Origin: Haliclystus octoradiatus
Taxonomy: Eukaryota > Cnidaria > Staurozoa > Stauromedusae > Haliclystidae
Direction of reading: 5' to 3'
Length of the DNA stretch: 64,000 bases
Assembly: GCA_916610825.1 (NCBI GenBank)
Contig: OU744452.1
Coordinates: 7,844,021 to 7,908,020 of the forward strand
The translations under genes were made by a program, and so were the position numbers. Position 1 is the stretch's first letter, and the number at the start of each line of letters is the position of its first letter. Of this stretch, positions 1-11,400 are shown piece after piece. The notes beneath the pieces were generated by a model that saw only the letters and a program-made list of their open reading frames with translations, was not told the DNA's origin and searched no databases.

Positions 1-2050
1 TAATTCAATCTTCCCGATCAATCCATTTCGAACACATCATTGGTATCAAAGGAACATATTTTTCCATTTTCATGATAAAAACAAACTTCTTATTAAACTT
101 ATTAAAACTTATTCAAACTTACAGTGCACATGACACCAAAACATATTGACACATTCGAAGAATCGTAAAGCTAATGTTAAGGAGAATGATGAAAAGGATT
201 CTTCTATTTGGACGCATGTAAGCTTATATATATTACTGAGATTTGGTAGTAAATTCTTGCTAGGAAAGTGAAGAGCTTCGTGCTATACTGCAAGTGCTAC
301 AGTGTTTGAGTTATATCACATTTTGTCTCCCACTTTGTTAGAAAACAGAATGAGCAAAATTTAACAGACCAAAATTATGCCTGTTGTTATACGTACCAGA
401 ATACATTGTCATGCATATTTAGTGAAATCCGCTGTCAATATAGGAAATCACATTGATTCTAATGTTGTAAAACTAATTTATTAAACTATGTTGCTCGAAA
501 AACGTCTGAAAAACTCAGCTGCTGTGTTCTTCTATTCTATTTCCATTGTAGTGGTTAGATTCCCAGTCTGCAGCCCGAGGGTAACTTCCATTGCGCTTCG
601 ATGGGGTCGTTCAAATGGAACTTTGGCAGAATTACCATGAAAATTTTCCACATGATGAAAAAGATACCTGAAATATATTTTTATGAATGACTGATTCAAT
701 TAAAACAGATAAAAAAAAATTCATAGGCAAAATTTGTTTTGCAATATGAAAAAATTGCAAAAGCGTCAAAAGGATACCCCAAAAAATTTTCATGACTAAG
801 CATACCCTAAAAAGTTTTTCTGGATCTTGAAAAAGGTACCCTTTATTATTTGAGCGTCCCCGTATACCAAAAGTAGGGAATTTACCCCCCGGGGTCTGCA
901 GACAGGCTTAACATGGGGGAATAGGAAAGACATGGCGCAAAAAGAGCGGGAAAACAGAACCACGTCGTGAACAAGTTGAACGTGAAAACAAATATCCAGT
1001 TCAATGAAACTTTCGCCTCTTCTTCATTTCAAGAAAACAACAAGAAAGATCACATGACAGCTCTGAATAAAGGTAGGTCAACGAATTAAAACCCATTCAA
1101 ATTGAGAATAATGTTGCTGTTAAATTACAGAATATCAATGAAAGCAGACCCGTAGAAAATTGTCTCAATCCGCAATTGCGTTTTATTCGCACAGTTGTTG
1201 GGGGAAAATAGAAGGATTTACCCTGATTAATATGGTTAACAAGACAATATTAATTTCAACAATTTTAGTTGATATTTCTAATTAATAATTTTATGCGGAG
1301 GTGCCATGAATCTTCGTTTCTCGGTTTGCTATTGTATACATATGTTTGCATTTTTGAATCGTAAGTAGTTGTAGTGGTTTATATATATTGTAACTTCCGT
1401 TTGTATCAGTCGTTCTCTACATGTAAATAATCACTGTAATATGTAATCGCCCTCTTTCTATGTTAACCTTTGTAGCCTATAGTCAACATCTATAAATATA
1501 TTCTCATACAAAACTCTACATAGTCAATGAAGGCCAAGCGCACCAGCATTAATTAGCGATTTTAATATGATTTCTGATATCCTTCTGAATGTAATACAGT
1601 TTGTTTACTATAGCATAAGTTGTATAACATGTATATTAATATGAGGATCTAATATATATGTCGTAGTTTTTACTCTTTCCCTGTTTATCCCAGTCGATAT
1701 TTTTTGAGAAATAAACAACATCAACAACAATAACAAAATAAGTACGCATGCTATTAGGGGGATGTACACAGTATAGATAGTATAGATATATATTTTTGCC
1801 AATTACCAAATGCATGGTGTCTAGCAATTACTAAAATAAAAACCAAAAGGGACCAATACATAGCAGTATAAAATAACTAAGTAATTAAAAATAAAAATAA
1901 TTGTATAGCTCTTACGTGTATTATTAAATTTATCGTCTAATCGATAGGCTTCTGTCAATAAATTTTCCGATAATATCGAGTACCGGTATATCACCGCTCT
2001 GCAGTGTGTTTTTTAGGGTTGACATATTGAAAACAGGAATGTTTCTTTCA
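1..2050. other. AT-rich intergenic sequence without a recognisable gene
   Basis: I see no supported coding exon here. Short open frames around 1608-1827 are low-complexity and lack family signals. The stretch at 118-142 (agtgcacatgacaccaaaa) resembles the end of the fold-back element at 35628-36196, so a fragment of that family may sit here. The stretch near 845-905 (a 'ccccgtata' and 'ccccggggtctg' block) resembles the end of the dispersed repeat at 7130-7300. From about 1680 to 1760 the minus strand reads as an oligo-T/G-rich tail that could be the far 3' end of the retrotransposon next door. Confidence 0.5.
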
Positions 2051-2979
2051 TTCAATTTTTTTATCAGCTCTTCTCATAGATTGTTATTAAATAAGCAGTG
2101 AAAAAGGAAGTGTTCCTCGTCCTCCACTGAGGCACTAATACATTGCCTGCATTTTTGCTCGGATCTAGGAACGCCCTGAAGTCTCCCCACTTGAATCTCC
2201 AGTTTATGTGAGCTGATTTTGAGTTGGGTAATGTTTTTACGAGCTTTGCTATTGTTAAGAAGCAAGTAGTTGACACGGATAGTTATCAGTCACCGTTTCC
2301 TTGTAGAATGAAAGCTGCCCTGTAGATGCAGTAGAAGTGTCTAGTGTTTGTCGAACATGGACTATATACTTTTCTTCAAGGTTTGTTTTTATTGTTTTAA
2401 TGAATTTATTTCTAATTTTTGAGTCACACAATTGGTCTATTCATATGATCTATTGTAATGTTACTGTTGCTAATATCAGTGCCCGTTATAATATTTTCAA
2501 TTTTATCGAGCCACGTTTTTTTACCGAGATGCAATAAAATTTTCTAATCACTGTATGCTGCATATATAATACTATCTTTAGGAGCACTTACAACTTTCAT
2601 CCAAAACTTGATCATGTTGACCTTAATGTCAATATCAATTGGAAACATCCCAATTCATATCGAACAGCAATATTATTTGATTTTTTATGTACATGTAAGA
2701 TGTTTTTAAAACATTTTAGTTGCGCTATTTCTATACAACTATTAAGGCTGCTGCGGATGGAATCACCCCATATCTCACTTCCATATAGCAGCACGGGCTT
2801 GACAAGGGTTTTAAATATTGCACTGCGCACATCCACAGGCCGCAGTTTTGACGTGTGTAACAAGTGGTTACTCGAGTACCACACCTTCTCAGCCTTCTTG
2901 CACAACTCAGCAACTCCATAGTCATTTTTACAGGATTCATGGAAAGCAAATCCAAGATATTTAAAAGTTTTTGTGTTTT

Positions 2980-4190
2980 AATTGCAATACCATTAATAGT
3001 AAAACGGATGGATTTGTAGTAGATCTTCCTTTTTGGACTATGATCGATTTCGTTTTTCTATATTAATGTTCAATTTCCATTGTTCACAATATCTGAACAA
3101 TTTGTTGATGGAATTTTGCAAACCATCTTTAGATCTGGACACCAGGACAATATCGTCTGCAATCATAAGTGTGTTAAAACGGTGTTGACCTAATTCAACA
3201 GGCTTCGTATGACAACAGGCAATATTCTTTGTGACGTCATTGATGAAAATAATGAAGAGGGTTGGTCTCAATACACACCCTTGTCTCACATCAATATCAA
3301 TAGAAAAGGGAGGACCGAGAACATCATTATACATCAAACTACCAGTCAAATTTGAGTATAAAGTTTTTAGGACTTGATAAAAGTTACCACCAATATTTAG
3401 GCCAATTAATTTTTGAAATAACAAATCATGGGACACCAAGTCAAACGCCTTACTGAGATCAACAAAACAAGCAAACAATGGTTTTCTTTCTAGTTGCATA
3501 CTTTTTATTGACGGTAGAGAGGCAAAACAAATGATCCGACGTACTTTTTCCGGGTATAAAACAGGCTTGAAATTCAGTGATTATTTTGTTGTTCAAAAGA
3601 TAAGAGACAAGGCGGTTATTGAGAATTTTACAAAATGTTTTGCTTAAAATGCTGGTGAGGCTGATTCCCCTTTAATTATTTGTGTCCAAAGTATTTCCTG
3701 ATTGTAGATGGGAACTATAAATGAGTGTTTCCACTCTTCGGGAAATTCTCAAGCTTGAAGAATGCGATTAAAAAGAGAAAAAACAAGTGGAATTAGGTTA
3801 TTTTTCGCATGGATAATCATTTCGCTATTGATGGAATCGAAACCAGGCGATTGTTTAGACTTTAAACTTTTAATGGATTTTAGAATTTTAGATATTGTAA
3901 TTTCGTTATCTAGACTACTTATTCCATGGTTGGTGATATGATTTGCATCATTTAGGGATATGCTGTCATTGCTGTTGGTGTTAGTATGTAGATGTTGGAA
4001 ATGACTTTGTAATTCAGGAAAAGGAGGAAGGGTACAATTCTCTTTATCTGTCGTAAAATTTTTATAACCTTTCCAAAAAGTAGATTTATCATTTCGAAAA
4101 TCGTGTGATAGTTTATGTACCAGGTTTTCATTGAAATGAAATTTATGATAACGAACTTTCCTCTTGTATTTTTTGCGAGGATGCAATATT
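2980..4190 (-). pseudogene. LINE reverse transcriptase fragments
   Basis: The N-terminal RT region is at 3749-4186, with a basic start, then ILKSIKSLKSKQSPGFDSIN, the usual 'K..KSPG.D.I..E' block. The palm is at 3038-3499: FVDLSKAFDLVSHDLL, RQGCVLRPTLFIIFIND and the catalytic IADDIVLVS (ADD present, the preceding aromatic replaced by Ile). Stops and a frame change separate these blocks, so no full-length enzyme is encoded. Confidence 0.85.
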
Positions 4191-4499
4191 TGCCTCTCAG
4201 GAAACTATTATTTGGAAACTTTTTTAATAAATTGGTTACGTTATTAATTCGAGATTTAATTTGACTGCACGTACTATCTTACCACTTGTTTTTGTAAGTC
4301 TGTCGACTGTACTTTCGTTTACAAAAACGTTTCATTACAAGACAGCCACGCAAATTCGGAAAACATATTGTTGATGACTTCCAGTCAGCTGCGGGACAGT
4401 TTTGATCTGAAACCATGTCAAATGACTTCAAGAGAAGTGACTGGAAGTATGGCTGCTCAATTTGCTGTTGGTAGAGAATTTGTAGCAAATCATTGTTTT

Positions 4500-4989
4500 C
4501 ATCAATCATATCATGTTCCATTGTGATGTCAGACTGAGAAGGCACCTGTAGGCATGCGCAGAGCAGTTTATGATCCGAAAAGGCATGTGCAACATTATCA
4601 ATAGAAAATCAAAAATAAAGGAGGTGTTAAATAATTGCCTTTCATTAATTAGAATATAGTCTACCTGGCTAGATCCATTTGGCCCAACATATGTGAACTG
4701 GCCATCTGGGTCGGATAGGTATCTACCGTTTAAAATTCTTAACTTATTAGATATGCACAAACTTAACACAATTTTACCATATTCATTGAGCACTTGATCT
4801 TGGTTATTCGTAGTGGGGATTTGATGGTCACATTGGTAAATATCAGGTACTGATATATAATTATCATCATCACCAATAATAAAATTTGGGAGCTCCTTCG
4901 TTCTAGCATTAAAGTTCCACCGACTATCAATTCATAATCGCAGCTTAGTTCTAGAATTGAGGATTCTAATTTATCGTATAAATCTTGCT
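4500..4989 (-). pseudogene. LINE endonuclease, C-terminal half
   Basis: Beyond the insert the minus strand continues with KQDLYDKLESSILELSCDYE and LIVGG, the segment preceding the GDFN-like motif of APE endonucleases. A frameshift later comes a frame with GRYLSDPDGQFTYVGPNGSS and QVDYIL, the usual end of the domain (the Ser-x-hydrophobic-Asp-Tyr region). At least one frameshift separates the two parts, so the gene is broken independently of the insertion. Confidence 0.75.
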
Positions 4990-4991
4990 TA

Positions 4992-5872
4992 GGGGAGACC
5001 GGGGAGACTTGGACCACTTTCACATTTTTAATTATTAAAATTATTGTGGCCGTGAAAATGTAACAAATTTTATGTCATTAATTAGCCAACATGCTCAATT
5101 CAAAAGGGTAAGAATATCAATTACATAAATGTAGCAATTTTTCAAATATTTAGTGTGCAAGACCGACCATTTTAGAGGGGAGACTTGGGACACAGTGGGG
5201 TGACATGGATCAGGCATATTTTCTCAAAATTTCATTAAATAACTGACAAATTTACTTTCCAGTACCATACAATACATCTGGTGCTTTGACTTAGGAAGTT
5301 TATTTGATCAAAATTAAGCCAGCAGCAAGTAATTTTAGCATTAATAAATAAGATTAATTTTTAACACACCTGTCATCAATCTAATTGTAATTGATTTAGC
5401 AACTTTATCTCCACAAAGTAAAAAAGTCAAATACAGCGCATATAAATGAAAATAAACTCATATCTCAACTAAATGCGATCGGTTACCCATTCGTGGTTGA
5501 TGCTAAAACGCGCTGTTCCATGTCTCCCCGTTTGACTTTCCAGCAAAAAATGAGGTGGCACTCCTCATCAACAGGAATGTATTCAAACATTTTATATTAA
5601 AAGATTCATCAAAGTAAAACCGTTGCAATGGCACCATTCAAAATGGCAATTAAACACTTAATCCAAAATTAATTGAATCAAAAGAGAAATCGCAAAACAC
5701 ATGTCGATCATCATAAGCTGTACACTAAAATTTCTTGATAATTAGTTATTGTTAGTTATTGAAATTTAGGGAAACAACATGAAATGAATATATATTAGAA
5801 GATGATTTACATGGGTAATCAGAAACGCTCTTGTCCCATGTCTCCCTAGGTCCAAGTCTCCCCGGTCTCCCC
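4992..5872. mobile_element. 881-bp element with inverted ends, flanked by TA, inserted in the LINE
   Basis: The left end begins ggggagaccggggagact and continues tggacc. The right end is its inverse, ending ggtccaagtctccccggtct and then cccc, so the inverted ends are 24 bp. Both sides carry TA (4990-4991 and 5873-5874), the target duplication of Tc1/mariner-type and some other DNA transposons. Removing the element plus one TA puts the two halves of the LINE endonuclease back in one frame (Trp-Cys-Lys-Gln at the junction), which confirms both ends. No transposase frame is visible inside, so it is non-autonomous. Copies of the sub-motif gacatgg/ccatgtc lie inside. Confidence 0.88.
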
Positions 5873-5874
5873 TA

Positions 5875-6284
5875 CACCAATCGGGGCAACTTGATTGGTA
5901 AGGACTTATATAAGCAACGCCAATGGCGACATTTTCTGGCACATTGAAAACTGATTTATCAATTTCTAACCACATTACTGCTCCATTGATACTTAGTGGT
6001 AAAAGTTTACAATATTTGATTAGATCATTTTTAACATATATTACTACTCCACCGGAGCTTCTTATGTGGCGATCAGGCTCAGGTCTCACAGAGTGGAATG
6101 ATTGGTAGTTGTGTAATGTAATGTCGTGTTTGTCTGATGTCCAAGTCTCAGTAAGGCAAATAATGTCGTATTTCGATAAAAATTTTACAAAATCAGGATT
6201 TTTGATTTTCGTTGGGAGACCATTGACGTTCCAAAATCCGAGCTTGAGACTTGTGTTCATTCTCATAGTTTTGAGTAGGATCAA
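5875..6284 (-). pseudogene. LINE endonuclease, N-terminal half
   Basis: The frame reads a typical start of an APE-like endonuclease: GFWNVNGL near residue 17, the catalytic-region motif LTETW about 30 residues later, and GGVVIYVKN. It runs into the inserted element after ISPYQSSCPDW. The rest of the domain resumes in the same frame beyond that insert, at about 4989 and lower. LINE endonucleases nick target DNA to prime reverse transcription. This copy is interrupted and cannot act. Confidence 0.8.
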
Positions 6285-6339
6285 CTGGATTTTGATCAGT
6301 CGTGGATTTACTATTCTTATCTTAGTTATATAAACTGTT

Positions 6340-7790
6340 ACTTAAAACTTACTTAAATATAAGGGTGCTGTCTATATTATGTAGAAGTATAAAAATATAA
6401 AATTAGCTTATTGGATGCCTAACAAGTGGATGCTCTTTGTATCCCTGTATTTGTCGGCCAATAGACATTTTTGACAAAATAAACACGCTTATGTAGTGTA
6501 GGCCTACCCTTCTAGTTACAAGCAGAATGAAATCAAAAATAGGTTTACACAGATCAAAGCACGCGGATTCGACTGACACTACCTTTGTATATTTTGATGG
6601 CGATTTTGCAGAGGTTATTTGGGTAGGCCTACATATATGTTTGAAAACTTTGAAGCATCTCTCCTTTAACTGCATTTGATATCAATCTTTCCAGCCCAGA
6701 GGGGGTATGTTGAAGGGGGCTGTGAATTTCAGGTATTCAATGTAACCATAAAGCTTCACAATGAAAAACATAACATTTACACTTTCGCCAAGATAGGTTT
6801 TAATCTGCACGCAGACTAGTCAAAGGATTGAATCCCCAGTTACTCTCTCTTCGATTTCTTGAAAAACACGGGGCAACCACAACATGAATACGAGTCAGAC
6901 CTTCTTATTGGGGGGTCACACTACCTACACCCCCAGAATTTATGGCCGTGGTTACGATAATCTGCTGTTTTGTCTTTTTCAGTTCAATTCCACATTTAAC
7001 GCCATCTAGACTCCGAGGGGGTACTTCGACACTTTTTGTTCGTGGGATTGCCATTTCGAAAGTCTTGCTAGCACCCCGAAATTGTAGCTTTTGCTGGAAA
7101 TTATACCTCAAAACTGCCTTGTATTATTTCTTGGCATTTTGCATTAAAAATGCCATTTTGGCGCCTCACAGCAGAATATTTCCCGATTTCACAGCTGGAA
7201 ACTAGAAATTTCATAGCAGGATTCCAAAATTGTGCATTTGATAACCCTTAAATTGCCAGCATCCCCGTATAGCGCCAATATGGAAGCACCCCCGGGGTCT
7301 AGACTCTAATTCAAAGCGCGAAACAATATACCAACACAAGCCTTCAATTTCAAAACCGTTATTATTCATTTCGTATTCATTTTACATATAAAAATAGTTT
7401 AAATGTAAGCATTAATTTATGTTTCTACAAACATTATAAATTGTATTAATTATTAGACCTATTCTTAATTGTTTTAAAATCTATTGTAATTCTATAGTTC
7501 TGTCTACAATTTCTGTTCGACTAAATATAATTAATTCATTAAATACAATCATTTTTTTCTGCATTCACATCTTCAAGACGCGCATTTAAACATATTGCTT
7601 AGCAATCATTAAAGTATACATTCAATAAATTCATTAAAACCCTAACTCATTTGTGTTAGTGAGGCACCCCGCTCTGCGGTGATATGATGGGGCAGCGTAT
7701 CCATATAGCCAACTTAGCTGTCCCCACTGAACAGACTTGTTCTGTTGAACAAGATGTAGTTTGGAATATTGAACTTCAGAATATTTAAAG
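6340..7790. other. Intergenic stretch downstream of the giant gene
   Basis: No coding exon is supported. Short frames at 6403-6675 and 6905-7205 have no recognisable family features. A dispersed repeat occupies about 7130-7300 and is listed separately. The 3' untranslated region of the giant minus-strand gene must start at 7794 and run down into this stretch; its length is unknown. Confidence 0.5.
7130..7300. repeat. Dispersed repeat, copy 1 (pair with 37920-38075)
   Basis: The stretch 'tttcacagctggaaactaga' with the following 'aatttcatagcaggattcca' and the end 'cccgtatagcgccaatatgg' is matched, with changes, by 'tttcacagctgaaaaccgga', 'aatttcaaagcagagatcca' and 'cacgtatagcgcctatatgg' at 37932-38062. 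A third, shorter relative seems to lie near 845-905. It is probably an unclassified transposable-element fragment. Confidence 0.65.
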
Positions 7791-7794
7791 AAAT

Positions 7795-8409
7795 TTATTT
7801 TTTAAACATTTTATTCTTGAATATTTTCTGTAACAAATTACCACCATTTAAATTGAGGTCTTCTGATTTGGCAACGCTTGGACCTTCTATACCTTCAATA
7901 CCATCAAGATCTTGTTCGATATCATCTTCTAACGGTTGACTAATTATATTACGAGCAACATTTTCATGATTTAAATTGTTTCCATCTTCTGTCATATAAT
8001 TATCCTGTTTGTTTTCGATATCATACTCTGCCTCCTTCCGAAGATTTGAACTATCACGTGTTTCAACCTGTTGATCTGTTGTTAGTATTGGTTCAAGGTA
8101 AGACTGTTGCTGTGGTAACACGGTTGGTATATCTAATTGGCTACTTTCACTCAATACATTATCTCTTTGTATATTATCAAAGAGGGTACGTAATGTCATT
8201 TGAGGCTTTGTAGTTTGTCCTTCAGTGGGTGAATTAACTCCACTTATGCTATTTTTAATAATTAAATCAGCCAATGATGGTCTCTGTGGTTGAGATTTTA
8301 CTGTTGGATTCGTAGAAATATAACCAACATTCTCATGCCTGTTTGAATTGGATAACAATGTTGCTTGTCTTAATAATTCATATGACCTTCTTTCATTGAC
8401 TGGAATCAT
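7795..8409 (-). CDS. Giant gene exon 4 and C terminus (204 codons plus stop)
   Basis: The exon starts right after ttttggcag and continues in phase 0 from exon 3: MIPVNERRSYELLRQATLLS. It is polar and Gln/Asn/Glu-rich, then ends with a basic tail (LLQKIFKNKMFKK) and TAA. There is no membrane segment and no GPI-like hydrophobic tail, so the mature protein is not anchored at this end. An AATAAA overlaps the stop codon on the minus strand. If exon 3 were not used, this exon could be read from its own ATG as a separate 204-aa protein, which I think less likely. Confidence 0.75.
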   Translation of the reverse strand: MIPVNERRSYELLRQATLLSNSNRHENVGYISTNPTVKSQPQRPSLADLIIKNSISGVNSPTEGQTTKPQMTLRTLFDNIQRDNVLSESSQLDIPTVLPQQQSYLEPILTTDQQVETRDSSNLRKEAEYDIENKQDNYMTEDGNNLNHENVARNIISQPLEDDIEQDLDGIEGIEGPSVAKSEDLNLNGGNLLQKIFKNKMFKK

Positions 8410-11400
8410 CTGCCAAAATAAAAAATAAAAATTTGAATATGCTATAGAAGTTTGTATTTCATGTTATTCAATGGATAAGCGTATGTCAGAAACGACTGTA
8501 AAATCAGAGGTGCACGGAGTTAGAATATTCAGACTTGACTCAGAATACGGTTCCGATAATGTAAGAAAAATATAAATAGACTCTAATATGCTCTGACTCA
8601 GGAGGCAAAACATTTCAGACAAACTCCTGTAAAATGTCCGAATCTAAATCATCAATCCATAATATAGCAAACATAGAAAGCATCGGGCTAGTAATGACTC
8701 CGTTTACTTCCACTGCATGCATTATCAATATTAGTTGATTCTCTGTAGAAAACTCGTGCTCGTTATCTAGTTCATCAAACATATGATAGAGAGTAATCGG
8801 TAGGGCTGCTAATCTTGTTGCCAAACTTCTCTAAATATAAATTTCTTAAGATTAATCAATTTTCTAATAAAACAACTAAGCATCTGACTGATGACATTTT
8901 TAGTGCATTAACGGTGGAATACTCAGTTGCTTTGTCAGATTTGTCTAACCAGTATGCTTAGTAGTAGGATATCATTACGTGTATGGCTAGAGATGCTTTT
9001 ATACGACTTGTGGGGAAACAATTCGTCATTTCTGTGACATCTATGTTAATGCTGTTCAATATTTCGGAGTTTCGATAAATCGGGTCCAAATATGGCCAAT
9101 ACGTGACAATTCTCGTTATACTGATATGTATTATTTGGTAAGCCCAATGTTGTGTCTTCAATAAAAATGTGTTTACATTCAATTGATTTTTGCAATTTTT
9201 CCTGATATCGGAATCATATCAGATGAGCATTTTAAACATTTATATCGGATCAGGCTTCAAAGTTGTAGCATCGGATTTAGATCGGATCGGATTGGTTTTG
9301 GGAAAGTTAAAATCGAGCAGCTCTAAAGTGTACCAAATATATTTTGAGTCATACCTGGATTGTATTCTGTTTTGTTTCTTCTTCAGATACAGCATCATTA
9401 CCAGATGAAGAAAGTGAAGCATCTTGTGTGCTATGATCATTATGTAATTCGTTGTTGTTTTGTACTGATGATAACTCTGGTGTTTCAACTAGAATACAAG
9501 TAATTTTACAACATTATCTAACAAGGTACATTAATATCATTTATGCTTATGATAGGTAAACCAAATATTAATATGTAGACAAAAATGTTAAAAAACCAAA
9601 TACGATGCTCATCATTTTTACTATTTGGCGTTGATTTCCATGTTTTATTAAAACGGATTATTTAATATTCGATATTGCGTTTAAATTGACATATCATACT
9701 TCAAATCCGTGATATACCTTAAATAAGATGACACGCTACATCCATGACCGCATCCATGATGTATTTTCACCTTATCTCCCATAAAGGGCCATTTCTTACT
9801 AACATCCATGCATATTTCTTGTATTGTCATTCAGGTCTCAAGCTTTATTAGCATTCATAAAAGATGGAAGAGCTGCCAACTATCAAAAACTTATATTGAA
9901 CAAGGAAACACAGCCATGTATCTTAATGAGTTTAAAAAGGTAAATATATCATGCTAGACTGTTTGAGAGTCCCTTCAAAGGAAAGTTCAAAGCAATGTAA
10001 CCCTATGAACTTGTTGTTTATTAAGCTTTTCTCTTTTCTCACTAAGTAGGCTTTGTGTATTACCTTTCCATAAAGATCTTAGGCCTGCGTTATATTACTA
10101 AAAGATTGAAATCCTATCAATCAACCAGCCAGCTGTTAGACATAGATCAATTGTCCATTATGCAGGTAGTCTTATATACAGGGTTGATTTAATAGAAGAT
10201 ACTATTATATGCATCGCAAGACTCAAATTTTAACACGTGGCCGCTGTATAGATGTGGCCGTTACAACATGTTTTGACTAGATCTCAATTGCATTCAAACA
10301 TTTTTTTGTATAATTAAAACTCACTTTCTTCTCTAACATTATCGTTGCTTCCTGGTGTCATTGGTACGAATTCCTTCTTAGTTGGCTGATTAACTAATCC
10401 TTGTATCATCGGATACTGTCCATTAATATTTGCACGAAGAGGGATTTTGTCCCAGCTTAACTGATTGCCATGTGTTGGTGCAATTGGCTGATTACCAAGT
10501 TGGATGTTACCCCATGTTATACCTCGTAATGTCGGATCAAAGCCAGTTTGAGGTATGGTAGGTTCAGTGGGTATACAGGGTTGTTGATTGTTGCTACTTG
10601 GAATGCAACCAATAACTGAGGGGGCATATCCTTGAGGGGGTAACGGAAGAACAGCTGGGGCATACTGGTCTTGCCCAGTTGGTAATACAGTTGATTCATC
10701 AAAGTTTGAAAATTTGGGATTAACTTCAATACTATCCAATGAAGGGCTAGTATATTTCCTGTTGTTTGGTTCTGTATTTGGATGTGTAGTTGATAGTACG
10801 GGCTGCACAGACGATACTCGGGGAGAAGATGGAGCAACTGTTGCAACTGGACTTTCAGATGGTTTGAATTCTGCAGCTCCGCGGACGTCTTCAGCAAGAC
10901 TGTTTTCTTCGTCTTGTTTCGTGTTGTCATAATCGGAGTTATCAGATGCTGTCTTTCCATTCGATTCATTTTTATCACCAGAATCTGTAACAGATAATGT
11001 TTCTTTGTTTCCTTCATTTTCATTTGATACATCATCGTTTGGGTTTTCTGTAATTGGACTCTCTGTACTTTTCGATACTGCAGTTAATGATTGTAGATCA
11101 TTAGGTTTTCCCTTTTCTTCGCCAGTTTTTGAAATAGCACTGTTGCTTTCTTCATTTTCTGCGGATTGTTTCGCTCCAGACTTGCTTTGCTCAGACAATT
11201 CCTTTTCATCATTATACTTTGTTCCTTCCTGTGATTTTTCTTTATTTCCCTCTGTTTTCAAATCTGTGTTGCTACTTCCAGTGTCTTTGTAAATCATGTT
11301 ATCATTTTGCAAGTTCTTGTCATCTTTGTTAATCAATGTTTCATTTGTTTTCCCATTTTTGTTTTCATATTGATCTTCGTTCTCATTTTCATCATTATCT

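Larger units (their letters stand above)
2050..6290 (-). mobile_element. Decayed non-LTR retrotransposon (LINE) with APE endonuclease and reverse transcriptase
   Basis: Read on the minus strand, protein fragments appear in the expected order of a LINE ORF2. They are an APE-type endonuclease (5880-6284, then 4500-5020), a reverse transcriptase (about 2980-4190), a thumb/connection segment (2612-2905, with LVKPVLLYGSEIWG) and a C-terminal Cys/His motif (2074-2200, with CRQC, EDEEHFLFHC). The fragments lie in different frames and are separated by stops, so the copy is dead. A DNA element splits the endonuclease at 4992-5872. The layout fits the Jockey/CR1/L2/RTE-like group, but I cannot assign a clade by eye. 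Confidence 0.85.

Noticed and set aside
8615..8824. 69-codon minus-strand frame in intron 3 of the giant gene, with a possible acceptor
   Set aside because: Composition is unlike the rest of the protein, there is no good donor, and direct joining of exon 3 to exon 4 in phase 0 is simpler.
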